The notes under the pieces are model-generated. The model was not told the origin of the DNA, did no database searches, and worked only from the letters and a program-made list of their open reading frames with translations. From Oscheius tipulae (lineage: Eukaryota; Nematoda; Chromadorea; Rhabditida; Rhabditidae): a DNA stretch of 64,000 bases. Shown piece after piece: positions 45,428-55,027 of this stretch (position 1 is its first letter; every line of letters starts with the position of its first letter). Made by a program: the position numbers and the translations under genes. The DNA lies in NCBI GenBank assembly GCA_037178975.1, contig JASJZH010000002.1, forward strand, positions 6,003,501 through 6,067,500, written 5' to 3'.

Positions 45428-46424
45428 ATGGGCAACCAGTATTCTGCCCCGCCTCGGACGGGTAATTCACCTTACACCCGATCCGGAGTCCCTCCTCCGG
45501 CCTTAGCCAAGAAGTCCGGATCTGACAAGCCGAGTCACAGGTATTCTTGGTATTTTCTCATATTTTTCATTAAAAATCTCCAGAATCAATGACCCGATGT
45601 CGCTGGAGATGCACATGGCCGATGAGCGCGTCAGAGCCGCCGGACTGAGCCCAGCGGAACGCGAATGGCGTAAGAAATGGGTCCATGATCAACATCTCCA
45701 CGCCGATGAGCCGATTGTCGTCGATGCCGTCCACAGACAGCTGAATCCCATCCGCGTGCTCTACAGATATCCCTGGGACAAACTGTATTTGCATTACTTG
45801 AAGGTAGTTTCCGGTACTTTTAAAGGAAATAGCCAATTTACAGCCCACTTTCGGTGTGTACTATGGAACTGCCATTCGAGTCACAGTGCCAAAGCTCCTG
45901 ATGGCCTTCGTCACCATCCAGACCGTGTACTACTATTGGAAATACGAAGTCAAGGTCGGATTTTTGTGATTTTTTAATAGGAAAGACTGATAAGCAGTCT
46001 ACATAGAATCTGTAGTTAAAAATCTCAAATTACAAAACTTTTCTCTGGAGCGATGTCCAGATTTTAAGATCTCGATTCGAATTAGGCGATTTTCAACTAC
46101 CTAACAGCAAATATATGTTCCATGCTGAAAAGTCCAAAAGCTGACATGTTTCTGTTCATCTCGCCTTCAAAACCCCAATTTCTAGGACTGGACCCATCTG
46201 CGAGGACTCGAGTCAATGCCCCAGAAGGAGATTCTGACCAATGCCACGGCCATCGAGGCCAAATATCCGGGCCTGGCTGACAAGGCACTGAGCAATCCTG
46301 CCAAGAACGACTATTACGGGTATTTGAGCCTATTTTATAAAATCTTAACTCCATACAATTCAGTCCGACATTCGACAAGAGAACCGCCCTACTCGACGTC
46401 GGGCAGACCACGAGGCCCTGGTAG
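45428..46424 (+). CDS. NADH dehydrogenase 1 beta subcomplex subunit 6-like (NDUFB6)
   Basis: Accessory subunit of mitochondrial complex I, in the membrane arm. The ATG is two bases after CTTTTCAG. Five exons: an N-terminal M-G-N-Q-Y-S-A-P-P segment; a block with L-S-P-A-E-R-E-W-R-K-K-W-V; N-P-I-R-V-L-Y-R-Y-P-W-D-K-L; one transmembrane helix (V-P-K-L-L-M-A-F-V-T-I-Q-T-V-Y-Y-Y) followed by W-K-Y-E-V-K; and a C-terminus G-Q-T-T-R-P-W. The length of about 175 residues and single helix fit the family. The next gene starts 163 bp downstream on the same strand, so an operon is possible. The assignment rests on the P-W-K/D, helix and W-K-Y features. Confidence 0.85.
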
Positions 46425-46586
46425 ACACAGCAATTATTATTCAGATTTTAGCGACCGTTGTATAGAGTATGTGTTGATTAAATCTTTGCTCAAAATATGT
46501 ACTGCGCTGGGATGGAAATGGTTGCCACGCGACGATCATCGCTGGGCGGTTGTCCTTTTGCGTGTTTTCCTCTTGTCTGATACAAA

Positions 46587-48166
46587 ATGAGCGCCAATTC
46601 GGTGACGACAGTCTTCCAAAATCTATTTTCCAATCACGGATCGACTCTCCTCAATGTTATTCTAATTGTTTCGACGATCGGAGGACAGACAGTGAGTTTT
46701 GTACAAAAAACGAGGCTCTTCTTTGCGTATTGACTAAACAATTTCGTTGATTTGAAAGCGAACAGTATACTGTAAGCACGCAAAAGTGCGAGAGAAACAT
46801 TTTCGTTGCGGCGCGCAACTTTGGGGGCACTTTTCAGTGCATTTTTGGAGCAAGAAGACTTTTATGAGGGGAGAGTAGTAACACAGTTTTTCAGCTCCTT
46901 CGAAAATTGACTTTTGCCTGTCCTTGTGCCTATCCCCTAAATGTTTTACATTCTATCGTCTTCATAGTTGGTCCAACAATGGCTCTATTCATTGTCGGCG
47001 TCATGATCAACACCACAACCTGGAGAATAGTCCACGGATCGTGTTTTAGGTAGACTTTCTGCTAGAAAAGGATAAAACGGGAGTCTAGGGTTCCTGACAC
47101 AAGGCACAGCTGTAAGACTGTAATTATCAATTGGATTGAACTTATTATTCAGTCTTCGATAGCTCCGGTTGCTTGGCTGTTTGTGGTGTTTCTAGAAGGA
47201 AGGTGAGTTGAAGAGAGAGTGTGTGACGATGATTTCCAGTTACTACCGCTGTCTCCTGTCCCATAACTACTGTCCAATAGACAAGTCCATCCTGTGCAAA
47301 AACGCGACAATAATGGAGGATTACCAAGCTTCTGGAACATTCGAAACAGCCAGCGGAAATGGAAAAGTTTGAATTAAAATCAATGTTACTATTAGTTCTT
47401 TTAGTACTGTCCAGCCTGCATCTGCAACCTCCAAGGAGCTGATGCCTCCTACCTCGACGCTACCTCACAAATCTTCGCCTGGTTCATTTTGATCTTCTAC
47501 GGTCTAGCCACGTTTCTTGTCTTATGTTGTAGCAGGATTTGTGACAAGTACACACTGGTGCAGAGACAGTACGTGGACATGTACAAGGAGGAAGAGAAGA
47601 ACAAATTTGACATGGTCGCCAAGGAACATGCTTCGCAGTTGGCCGAAAGGAATGCGAGAGCCTTTTTCAATCAACACGATTGGACGAAGAAGGACTGGGA
47701 TTGGGTTTCGGGTGAGTCTCTTGCATGGATAGTAGACAATAGACAGTAAACAGAGGACGGTAGAACAGTAACAAAAGTTGTCTGTGGGAGAGTAGCTAGC
47801 GACAATAGCAAGGCGATAGACTTACAGTCTTTGAGTGAAACTTGTCGAGAATTAACTTGGCATGTCAGAACACGATATCAAAACTTTGCTTGTCAAGTCT
47901 GTTTGATAACTAGAAACATAGAGACAGAAAGAGCCAGAGAGATAAACGACTAGTGTCTTCCAGGCGTGGCAGAAGTGAACAATCCAATGTTCGCTCGACT
48001 CCGTCTAATCGCAGCTGAGAAGACGAACACGACCATGTATACTCCCCTGCAACTATGGAGCAGTCAAAAAGGCTACAAGATTCTCAAACCGGATGTTCTT
48101 GAAGTCGACGAGACGGGTGAAACCAACGGGGTCATTGTGCCAACACATGTGAACAAAGCTGAGTAA
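46587..48166 (+). CDS. clhm-1: CALHM-family large-pore ion channel
   Basis: Voltage- and calcium-regulated large-pore channel of the plasma membrane; in C. elegans the single member acts in neurons and muscle (established knowledge). About seven exons. Four membrane segments are visible, with the family C-P-C motif (L-T-F-A-C-P-C-A-Y-P-L-N) after the first. Then come V-F-I-V-G-P-T-M-A-L-F-I-V-G-V-M, A-P-V-A-W-L-F-V-V-F-L, an extracellular loop with C-L-L-S-H-N-Y-C, and F-A-W-F-I-L-I-F-Y-G-L-A-T-F-L. A long charged cytoplasmic helix follows (V-D-M-Y-K-E-E-E-K-N-K). There is no acceptor at the ATG, but TTATTATTCAG lies in the 163-bp gap after the upstream gene. Its stop is six bases from the convergent ABCG gene's stop. 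Confidence 0.87.
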
Positions 48167-48172
48167 AAGAAT

Positions 48173-51119
48173 TCATAGAAACTTTTTGACCAGGAAGACA
48201 GGTTTCTTCACACCGTGAACAATGAATAGCAGAGTATAAAAGACTGTGACTATGAGGAGAAGATAGACAGATGAGGTTTCGATACTAAACCCGTCAGGAT
48301 ATCTCTCCTGGTGAGTATCGTTAGCGGATTTCCACCTGGAATGCTTTATTGATGGAAATAGAATGGAAGACAACCTGCAGAAGCTATGAGGAGGAGAGGG
48401 ATCGATGTCCAGACGATTTGACATGGTACAGTTCTTCAGAGAAAGATCCGAATTGAGGACATAAGACATGAGATGACCAATGTAGGTGAGGGGATTCGTG
48501 ACCATGATAATAGTAAGCCAAGAGGCTGAGAGGGAGGGAACCGATCTGAAACTCTTTGCTGGTTGCTCCACAGGAAAGTGAATCTCAAGTGGTACCTTGG
48601 TGATACACGGATGCAATTTCCGTCGATGTTTGGTTGCAGTAACTACTCAGTTTTAACTGCATTTAAAACTTTTTTGAAGCTTCAATGGTTCAGCGATGTA
48701 TCAAAGATGCTTCTTCTAATTATTTTGTTTCTGCTAGAACATTAAAAAAACGAGGACTATTGGAAAATTGTATCATTGTACTCTTCGATCATTTACAGTG
48801 ACAGGCAACTGCTATAGCGGTGAAAATGTTGGTCATAAACTGTGTTTAGTTGTGTGCTTCATAAAGCAAGCAGGCATCTTCTTGTGTCCTAACTACCAAA
48901 ATCTAATCGTTACCTGACCAGAACCCCCGACAGCGTGAAGAGAACCGTCATAATGGTCATGCTTCCAGTGAGTGCCGCACATTTATCTCTAACAGCTACC
49001 ATTAGTGACATAATAATCGCCTAAATGTTTTCTGTTCAACCTCAGTTTCACTATACCTGTGAAATCAGACAGACAGCTAATAACAGCACTCCAAGTGAGG
49101 TGAAACTAAACCAAGTGAAAAGATGCAGTCTCCTAAATCAAAAAATTAGACAGCGTCTAAGAGGAGTGGACCATAAGAATGTTGCAGAAGACAGAATAGA
49201 TAGAAATATCATGAAAGGAATATTGTTGAGAAGGAACGCTGTCAGAGGCAGAGCTTGATTGTAGACATTTTGACTGTATTCTTGGAATGATAGACGGAGG
49301 ATAGGAGAATCTGAAACTGTCATTTTGAATAGTCTTGTCAACTTACAAAAACTGCTGATCACAAAAATTGTTAAAGTAGAATTGAGCAGAAGAAGTACAG
49401 AATAGAGTCCTCTCATACTGTGAGGGCCAGAGCGATGTCCGGTAGCGAAGTCATTTCTTAAAGAACTGCACTGGTTTTTTTTATAGGGGCTTACACGAAA
49501 ACTGTTAGAAGGAATGTTAGAAGGAAAATTACAAAGATTGTTCCAAGAAGTTGCCACTTCATCGCTATCATTATATCAAAGTTCCTTCTGGTGAGCACGC
49601 CCAGTTTTCTCAGTCTGGACGGCTTCTCCAAGTAACAGAGAGCTACAGTACTCCCGATACCGTAAGACTGTCTATTTGGATGGAATTCTTCGACCGCCAG
49701 AGGCTGGTTCGATTCCTGAAAGCAAAGTGATAATGACAGTGACAATGACTTACTTTGAACCTCGCTACCAAAGCAATCGCCTGCTCCTGTGTCTCAGCAA
49801 ATCTGTCCGGTGTCTCTCTGTCAATTGTTGACAGGGTGACTGAACCATTTCTTGTACTTAAACAATCAACTTACGGTAGTACATGACCGGATTCTCTGTT
49901 AATGGACACGGAAACCCAGCCTCTCGAAAGTATCCTGGAAGGTCTTTTGTCCGACCAGAATAGAAGACTTCCCCGTAGAAAAGAATAGTTAGTTTGTCAA
50001 GCAGGTGGTAGAGATCGGAACGAGGATTCTTCAGAGACAGAAGAACGATCCGGTTGTTCTTATTGGCATAGGTTGAGAGGCAGGAGAGGACATGGTAGGC
50101 AGATAGACAAGCCAGATCTTCCAGAATGTCATCCAATACGATAAGCACTGAAACTGGGTACAGAAAAGTCCTGTCAACTCACTTGGGTCTTTGACCAAGC
50201 TCTGAGCAATCATCACCCTTCTTCTAGCGCTCTTGGACAGTTGACTAGGTACCTTTTGAGAGTATTGAGTGATTTCGAGGTCGGTCATGACGTTGGTGAC
50301 CTACAAGCATTCGATGGTCATTTAGGGAAAACCTACTCGTCTATGAATATCTGTCATTTGAGTGGTTCCACCTAGATGAAGACGAGCCGTGTGATGCAGG
50401 AGAGATCGGACGGTGAGAAGAGGAAGCAGATACTGATCCCGATGAACATAGGAGCAGAGATTGTCGAAGCGTTCTCCTGTAAGATTAAAGTAACATAATC
50501 TCTTGGCGAGAGACTGTCTTTGTTTTCCAGTCTTCTATCTGGACAACAAGCGCACTTTGATTCGTGTATTATCTTCTTTCAGTTGACCTACTGGGCAGAT
50601 TGTATCTTGTTCTCTGACGGGAGCTTTGAAACATACTGGTAGTTTCATACTATAATTCTCTGTTAACAGCTGCCTCACCCCACCGTCTCTACCGATACAA
50701 TTTGGCTCGTCCATTAGTTAACCTGCTTGGACTCTCCTATCTCCCTGTCTATTCATATCCTACTTTGCTTGATAACTTACTTGTTAGAAGGTTATTATTG
50801 AGCTGGAATGACCCCGTCACATCTCCATTCCCTCTACAGGAAATAGCTTCCAGAAGAGTCGACTTTCCAGATCCTAAAACCAATTTTGATCAGGTTACAA
50901 CTTCACGGACCTGGAGCTCCAGTAATCCCATAGACTTCTCCAGAGCATGCCTTGATGTCGACATCTTTGATGAACTGGGCGACTGGTGGAGGCACGAGTA
51001 TGCGGGTCCAACTAAAGAAACTCTGGTTAAAAGATCAAGGATTACCTGTTGAAACTGTTAATGGTGCTGAAGAGACTGAGGCCCTTACAAGAGAGCACGT
51101 GTTGTTCTCTCTGGGTCAT
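48173..51119 (-). CDS. ABCG half transporter, ABCG5-like, partly degenerate ATPase
   Basis: Half transporter of the White/ABCG family; in vertebrates ABCG5 pairs with ABCG8 to export sterols. The nucleotide-binding domain has an intact Walker A split by an intron (G-A-P | G-S-G-K-S-T-L-L) and a Q-loop region H-R-D-Q-Y-L-L-P-L-L-T-V-R. The signature is degenerate (L-S-K-S-A-R-R-R-V), Walker B is V-L-I-V-L-D-D (Glu to Asp), and the H-loop reads L-K-N-P-R-S-D, lacking His. Six predicted membrane segments follow, ending K-K-P-V-F-L-V-K-K-F-L. N-R-I-V and D-K-x-x-I-L-x-x-G-E favour ABCG5 over ABCG8. The ATG follows TTTTCAG by four bases. The exon 1-2 join is not fully settled. Confidence 0.85.
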
Positions 51120-51674
51120 TCGGCTGAAAATGAATGATTCGAGAGGGTTGGCGACTCTCGCCAGATGAGAGGGAACCGACCCGAGGTCAATCGCCGTCTC
51201 ACAGACGGTAATAATCGCTCTCCTTATTCTTTGCTTTAGTCATCCACTAATTTTTCAGATTTGGAAGAATTATGGTAGTGTTGGTTAACGAATGGACACA
51301 GACTCTGAGTACCACGTCTTCAGATAAAGTTAGTTGGGGAGACAGATGGACAGGTAGAGAGAAACAGATGGACAGAGAGACAGAGAGACAGGGAGACGCA
51401 GAGGTACAGAGAGACACTGTGACACAGAGACGTCGAGTTACCAATAAGAACTGAGGGACTGTGCCGAGAGGCGGATAATGGGAGGTTGCCGAGGCCGGTT
51501 TGTGTCCTCCGGAGAAGGAAAGAGAGACCGGGTAGTGACAGAACTCCCGTCGCGCGCGCATCCTCCCTCCCTGCCTCAAAGTAAGCAATCCATCCTCCAT
51601 TTCAGGAGGTCGACCAACTCCAATACGAACAACCTCCCAATCATTACGCCATCCCCTATGCACACGTAGAAGAT
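51120..51674. promoter_or_regulatory. Shared head-to-head promoter of the ABCG pair
   Basis: About 555 bases separate the two start codons. It contains a GACAGA-rich stretch at 51340-51425 and a TTTCAG acceptor near 51606, so an additional 5' exon of the plus gene may lie here (open reading E-V-D-Q-L-Q-Y-E-Q-P-P). Vertebrate ABCG5/ABCG8 also share one intergenic promoter. Confidence 0.5.
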
Positions 51675-54600
51675 ATGTGGAGAGGGTAAGTATAATTATC
51701 AGTTTTCTATAATGGTGACTTCAGAAGGCGCCTTGACGACAGTGACGATGCCCCAGAAACGTGAGTTTTCCCATGACTCCTGTCGGATTCTCATTTTTAG
51801 AACAGGATTGGCATCTTCCCGTCACAACAGTCACTATTTTTCGAATCAGGACCTCTTCGGACTGTCCGCTTCCCAACATTTTCGATATTCGAAGTATTCT
51901 GAGTTGGTAACAGAGCCGGCTAGGCGGACTCCCAATCTACGAGTACACAATGTTTCCTTTGCTCTGGACTCTCGAACCTTCCTGGACAGGGCGTGTCTTC
52001 GCCTGGCCAACAAAAGTTCAATCCTACAAGAAGTCTCATTTGAACTGTTTTCTGGTGATGTGATGGCTCTACTTTACACGAATGGTGAGAGTTTGATGGT
52101 ATCTATAGGAATTTTTTAGAGTATGAGAAAAGTTGTCTAATTCAATTGATATCTGGTACCCAGGAAGAATCGGGGAAGGTCAGAGGAGAGTTCCTGATTA
52201 ATGGACACAAACAGAGAGAAAGTCAGCTACGGAAACGGATAAGTAAGGCCTACATATGAGGGTAAAGACGAAGACTTCCAGCTTTTGTCAGAGAAGAAAC
52301 AGATCTACCAGATGACCTGACAGTTCTGCAGTATCTCAAGCTTTATACAGAATTCCAGCCACCGCCGAGAGGACGAAACCAACAGGTAGGACAGAAGCAG
52401 GAATAAGGGGACAGAAAGGCTTACCAACTTATCAAAGGTAGTTCCATTAGTGCCAATAGTAGAAAGTCGAAAGCTTTGGGAGGTCCAGAGAAACGTCAAG
52501 CAGAACTGACAGTACTGCATAGACAGAATTACACCTGTCAATTCCTGTTAGGCATAATTTGCATCGTTTTGAAGTAACTCGAGTTATTCTACTCGATGCT
52601 CTCCAGATAGCTTGTCGTCAGTTCTCGTCTCTCGACTTCAGTGGCTGCTACCAGAATGAACATAAGCTTCTCTGGCAGGGACAGGGGCAGATGTAGAGAC
52701 AGAGGTAGGGGCAGGGAAGCAAAGTATAACAGAAAGACAGGGGGACAGTGGTCACCAAATTTTCAGATAGAAACAGTCCTATCTTCCCTCGCCTGCTTTC
52801 CATTACGAAATAGAGCCTGTTCAACACTGGGAACGGCCGAGAAGGTCCGAGTGAAGCTAGCAGCCCATATTCTACGGAACACTGGTTAGTCCAGCACTTT
52901 TTCAAAGCAGTGGTATTCAGATATTCTGATGTGTCAGAACATTCTGAAGGATATGGACGTCTACGATGCTGCCTTCACAATAGACTTTCTGAGAGGCTGG
53001 GCCCTGAAGAGCGGTCGGATAGTCGTCATGGCTGTGCAACCGTCGTCACTGGAAATGCTCGAAATGTTCTCGAAGGCTCTGTTCCTTGCGTCAGGACAGG
53101 TAGCTTACTTCGGTCCGACAGAAAACATGGCTCTCTACTTCGAGTCGATCCACTTTCCCTGTCCAATGTTTAGGAATCCTTGTGATTACTACGGTCAGTT
53201 TTCATTGCATTCTAGTGGATAGGTTCTTATTTTCAGTGGACGTAGCGACTCATGATCATCTCTCGGATGAGGCTTCTAGAGAGTCCTTGCTAAGAATCTC
53301 CACGATCTGCTCACAGTGGTCTCAGAAAAGAAGGAATCCAGAGCCCCCATTGATCAGTCAACAAGCTCCGCTGGCTCGGGGCTGTTCAGGATTCAAGGCA
53401 ATGATTTTGGTGTACAGGTTAGTTCAGATTCTCCTTTTGATAAATGTTTATCGATAGATCCTTGGAAATCTAGGTTAATTCCAGATCCCTCTGGCTAAAA
53501 ACCGTGCAAAAGCCGTTGCGAATACTACGGGAGATCTTCCTAATTCTGGCTATGTCATCCTTTATCTGCATAACCTTCTCTTCACTGTCTCAGGAGCGAA
53601 GAACAAGTGCTGATGACCGTCTCGGACTCGTAGCCTTTCTTCTCTTTTTTGCTCTTGTTCCTTTGCAGTGCTGCTGGCTGTTGAAAGGTGGGCATGTACT
53701 CAGGCTCTCTGAATCCTCTAATTTAGATGCAAGCCACAAGGAGGACCTGGCTATTGGCAAACGAGATGGTTTCTTTGGAACACTGGTTTTCATGACATCG
53801 TTGACAGTTTTCAAGCTGCTTTGGACGATTCTCTGCTCAATTCTTCTCTACGTTCCAGTGTTCTTGCTCACAGGTATTTAAGTTCTAGTTTTCAAGCTAC
53901 TGTTTAGATTTTTTCACATTGGAAGTTGACGTTTTTCAATTGCTCTCATTCCTTCTACCTCTCACCGCCTACCTACTTCTGATCGGACAGCTGTGTACGT
54001 TCTGGGCTTTTCTATTATCGTCTGAGAAAGCTTCACTTCTTCTACTATGTGAGTTTCTTTCGATATCAGGGTAAAATTCATCTTGCCATCACATTTGACT
54101 ATCAGAACCTCCTCAAACAGATAAAGGAATTGTTAGATCCAATGCTACAACCCCTACTTGTGCTGCATTTTCCAGTTCTTCCAACGTCAATTTATCTATC
54201 CCATTGTGACAGAGGTTCAGGACAGGGATAGCTTGAAAAGAGCAGAATAGGAGACTGGATAAGATGCGTCGAAAAGACAAAGACGTGGGCATAGACTAGT
54301 GAGCAAAGACACGCTAGTCACAGAACAAAGGACGGATTTTGTTGAGCACAGTATCAGTTAGTGAAACTTGAAACTGCTGTCAGCAACGGGAAAGAAGGCA
54401 TTTGTCTAACTGGGTCAAGTTGACAGATGTAAAATTAGAAAATTAGCAAAGCTTTGCTGGCATCGAAAGCCTGTTCGCCTGATTCTTCAGACACAGATTT
54501 TTGAAAGTTACGAAATTGGTATTTCAGATCTCTCTACTACCTTCCTCTTTCTCGTATCCGGAATTCCCTTTCCCTTAGAAAACTACCCAATCCTAGCTGT

Positions 54601-55013
54601 ACTCTGTCCTCCCTTCTGGGCTTCCGAGCTCCTTCTACAACACCAATTCCTGGGTAACGTCTACTAAAAAACGCTAACCGATCAGAGGTTTAGGAACATC
54701 TTTAATCTCCGCACTTATGGATCAACCCCAGAAGCCTGTAGATCTCTTGATTGGCTGCGAGAGACGACAAGTATTGGCCCACCGAATTGGAGATGTCCCG
54801 ATTTTTGGGGTGGCGCACTGTTCCAAGTACCGAGGCTCCCAGCTTTTGCACTTTTTCGGCTACCAGTCATCCCCTCTCTCCTTCACTAGCACAATGTTAG
54901 CCGCTACCGTAACCATGTTTTCGATCACGGTACTCTGTATTCTGTCCTGTCTGGCTGCCACGACTGTAAGATATAAAAAAATGCATGTTCATTCAAAATA
55001 TACCCGCTCGTGA
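51675..55013 (+). CDS. ABCG half transporter, ABCG8-like, degenerate ATPase
   Basis: Putative partner of the ABCG5-like gene. The N-terminus (N-S-H-Y-F-S, then N-L-R-V-H-N-V-S-F) matches ABCG8 layout. In the nucleotide-binding domain, Walker A reads Y-T-N-E-Y-E-K-S-C (glycines lost), the signature reads L-G-T-A-E-K-V-R-V, Walker B reads I-L-M-C-Q-N-I-L (Asp-Glu lost) and the H-loop reads V-Q-P-S-S-L (His lost). F-P-C-P-M-F-R-N-P-C-D-Y-Y-V-D matches the conserved ABCG8 stretch. Membrane segments follow (I-L-A-M-S-S-F-I-C-I-T-F), ending H-V-H-S-K-Y-T-R-S. Phases agree for the exons from 51675 to about 53190. ATG 51675 is the first usable one; an upstream exon cannot be excluded. AATAAA sits five bases after the stop. 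Confidence 0.83.
52436..52672. repeat. Foldback/MITE-like element, copy C (ABCG8-like intron)
   Basis: Shares GTTCCATTAGTGCCAATAG, TGTCAATTCCTGTTAGGCAT and ATAGCTTGTCGTCAGTTCTC with copy A, and CGATGCTCTCC with copy B in inverted form. An internal hairpin lies around TAACTCGAGTTATTCTACTCGATGC. It lies within the intron after the R-G-R-N-Q-Q exon. Confidence 0.6.
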
Positions 55014-55027
55014 TGTGAATAAAAAGA

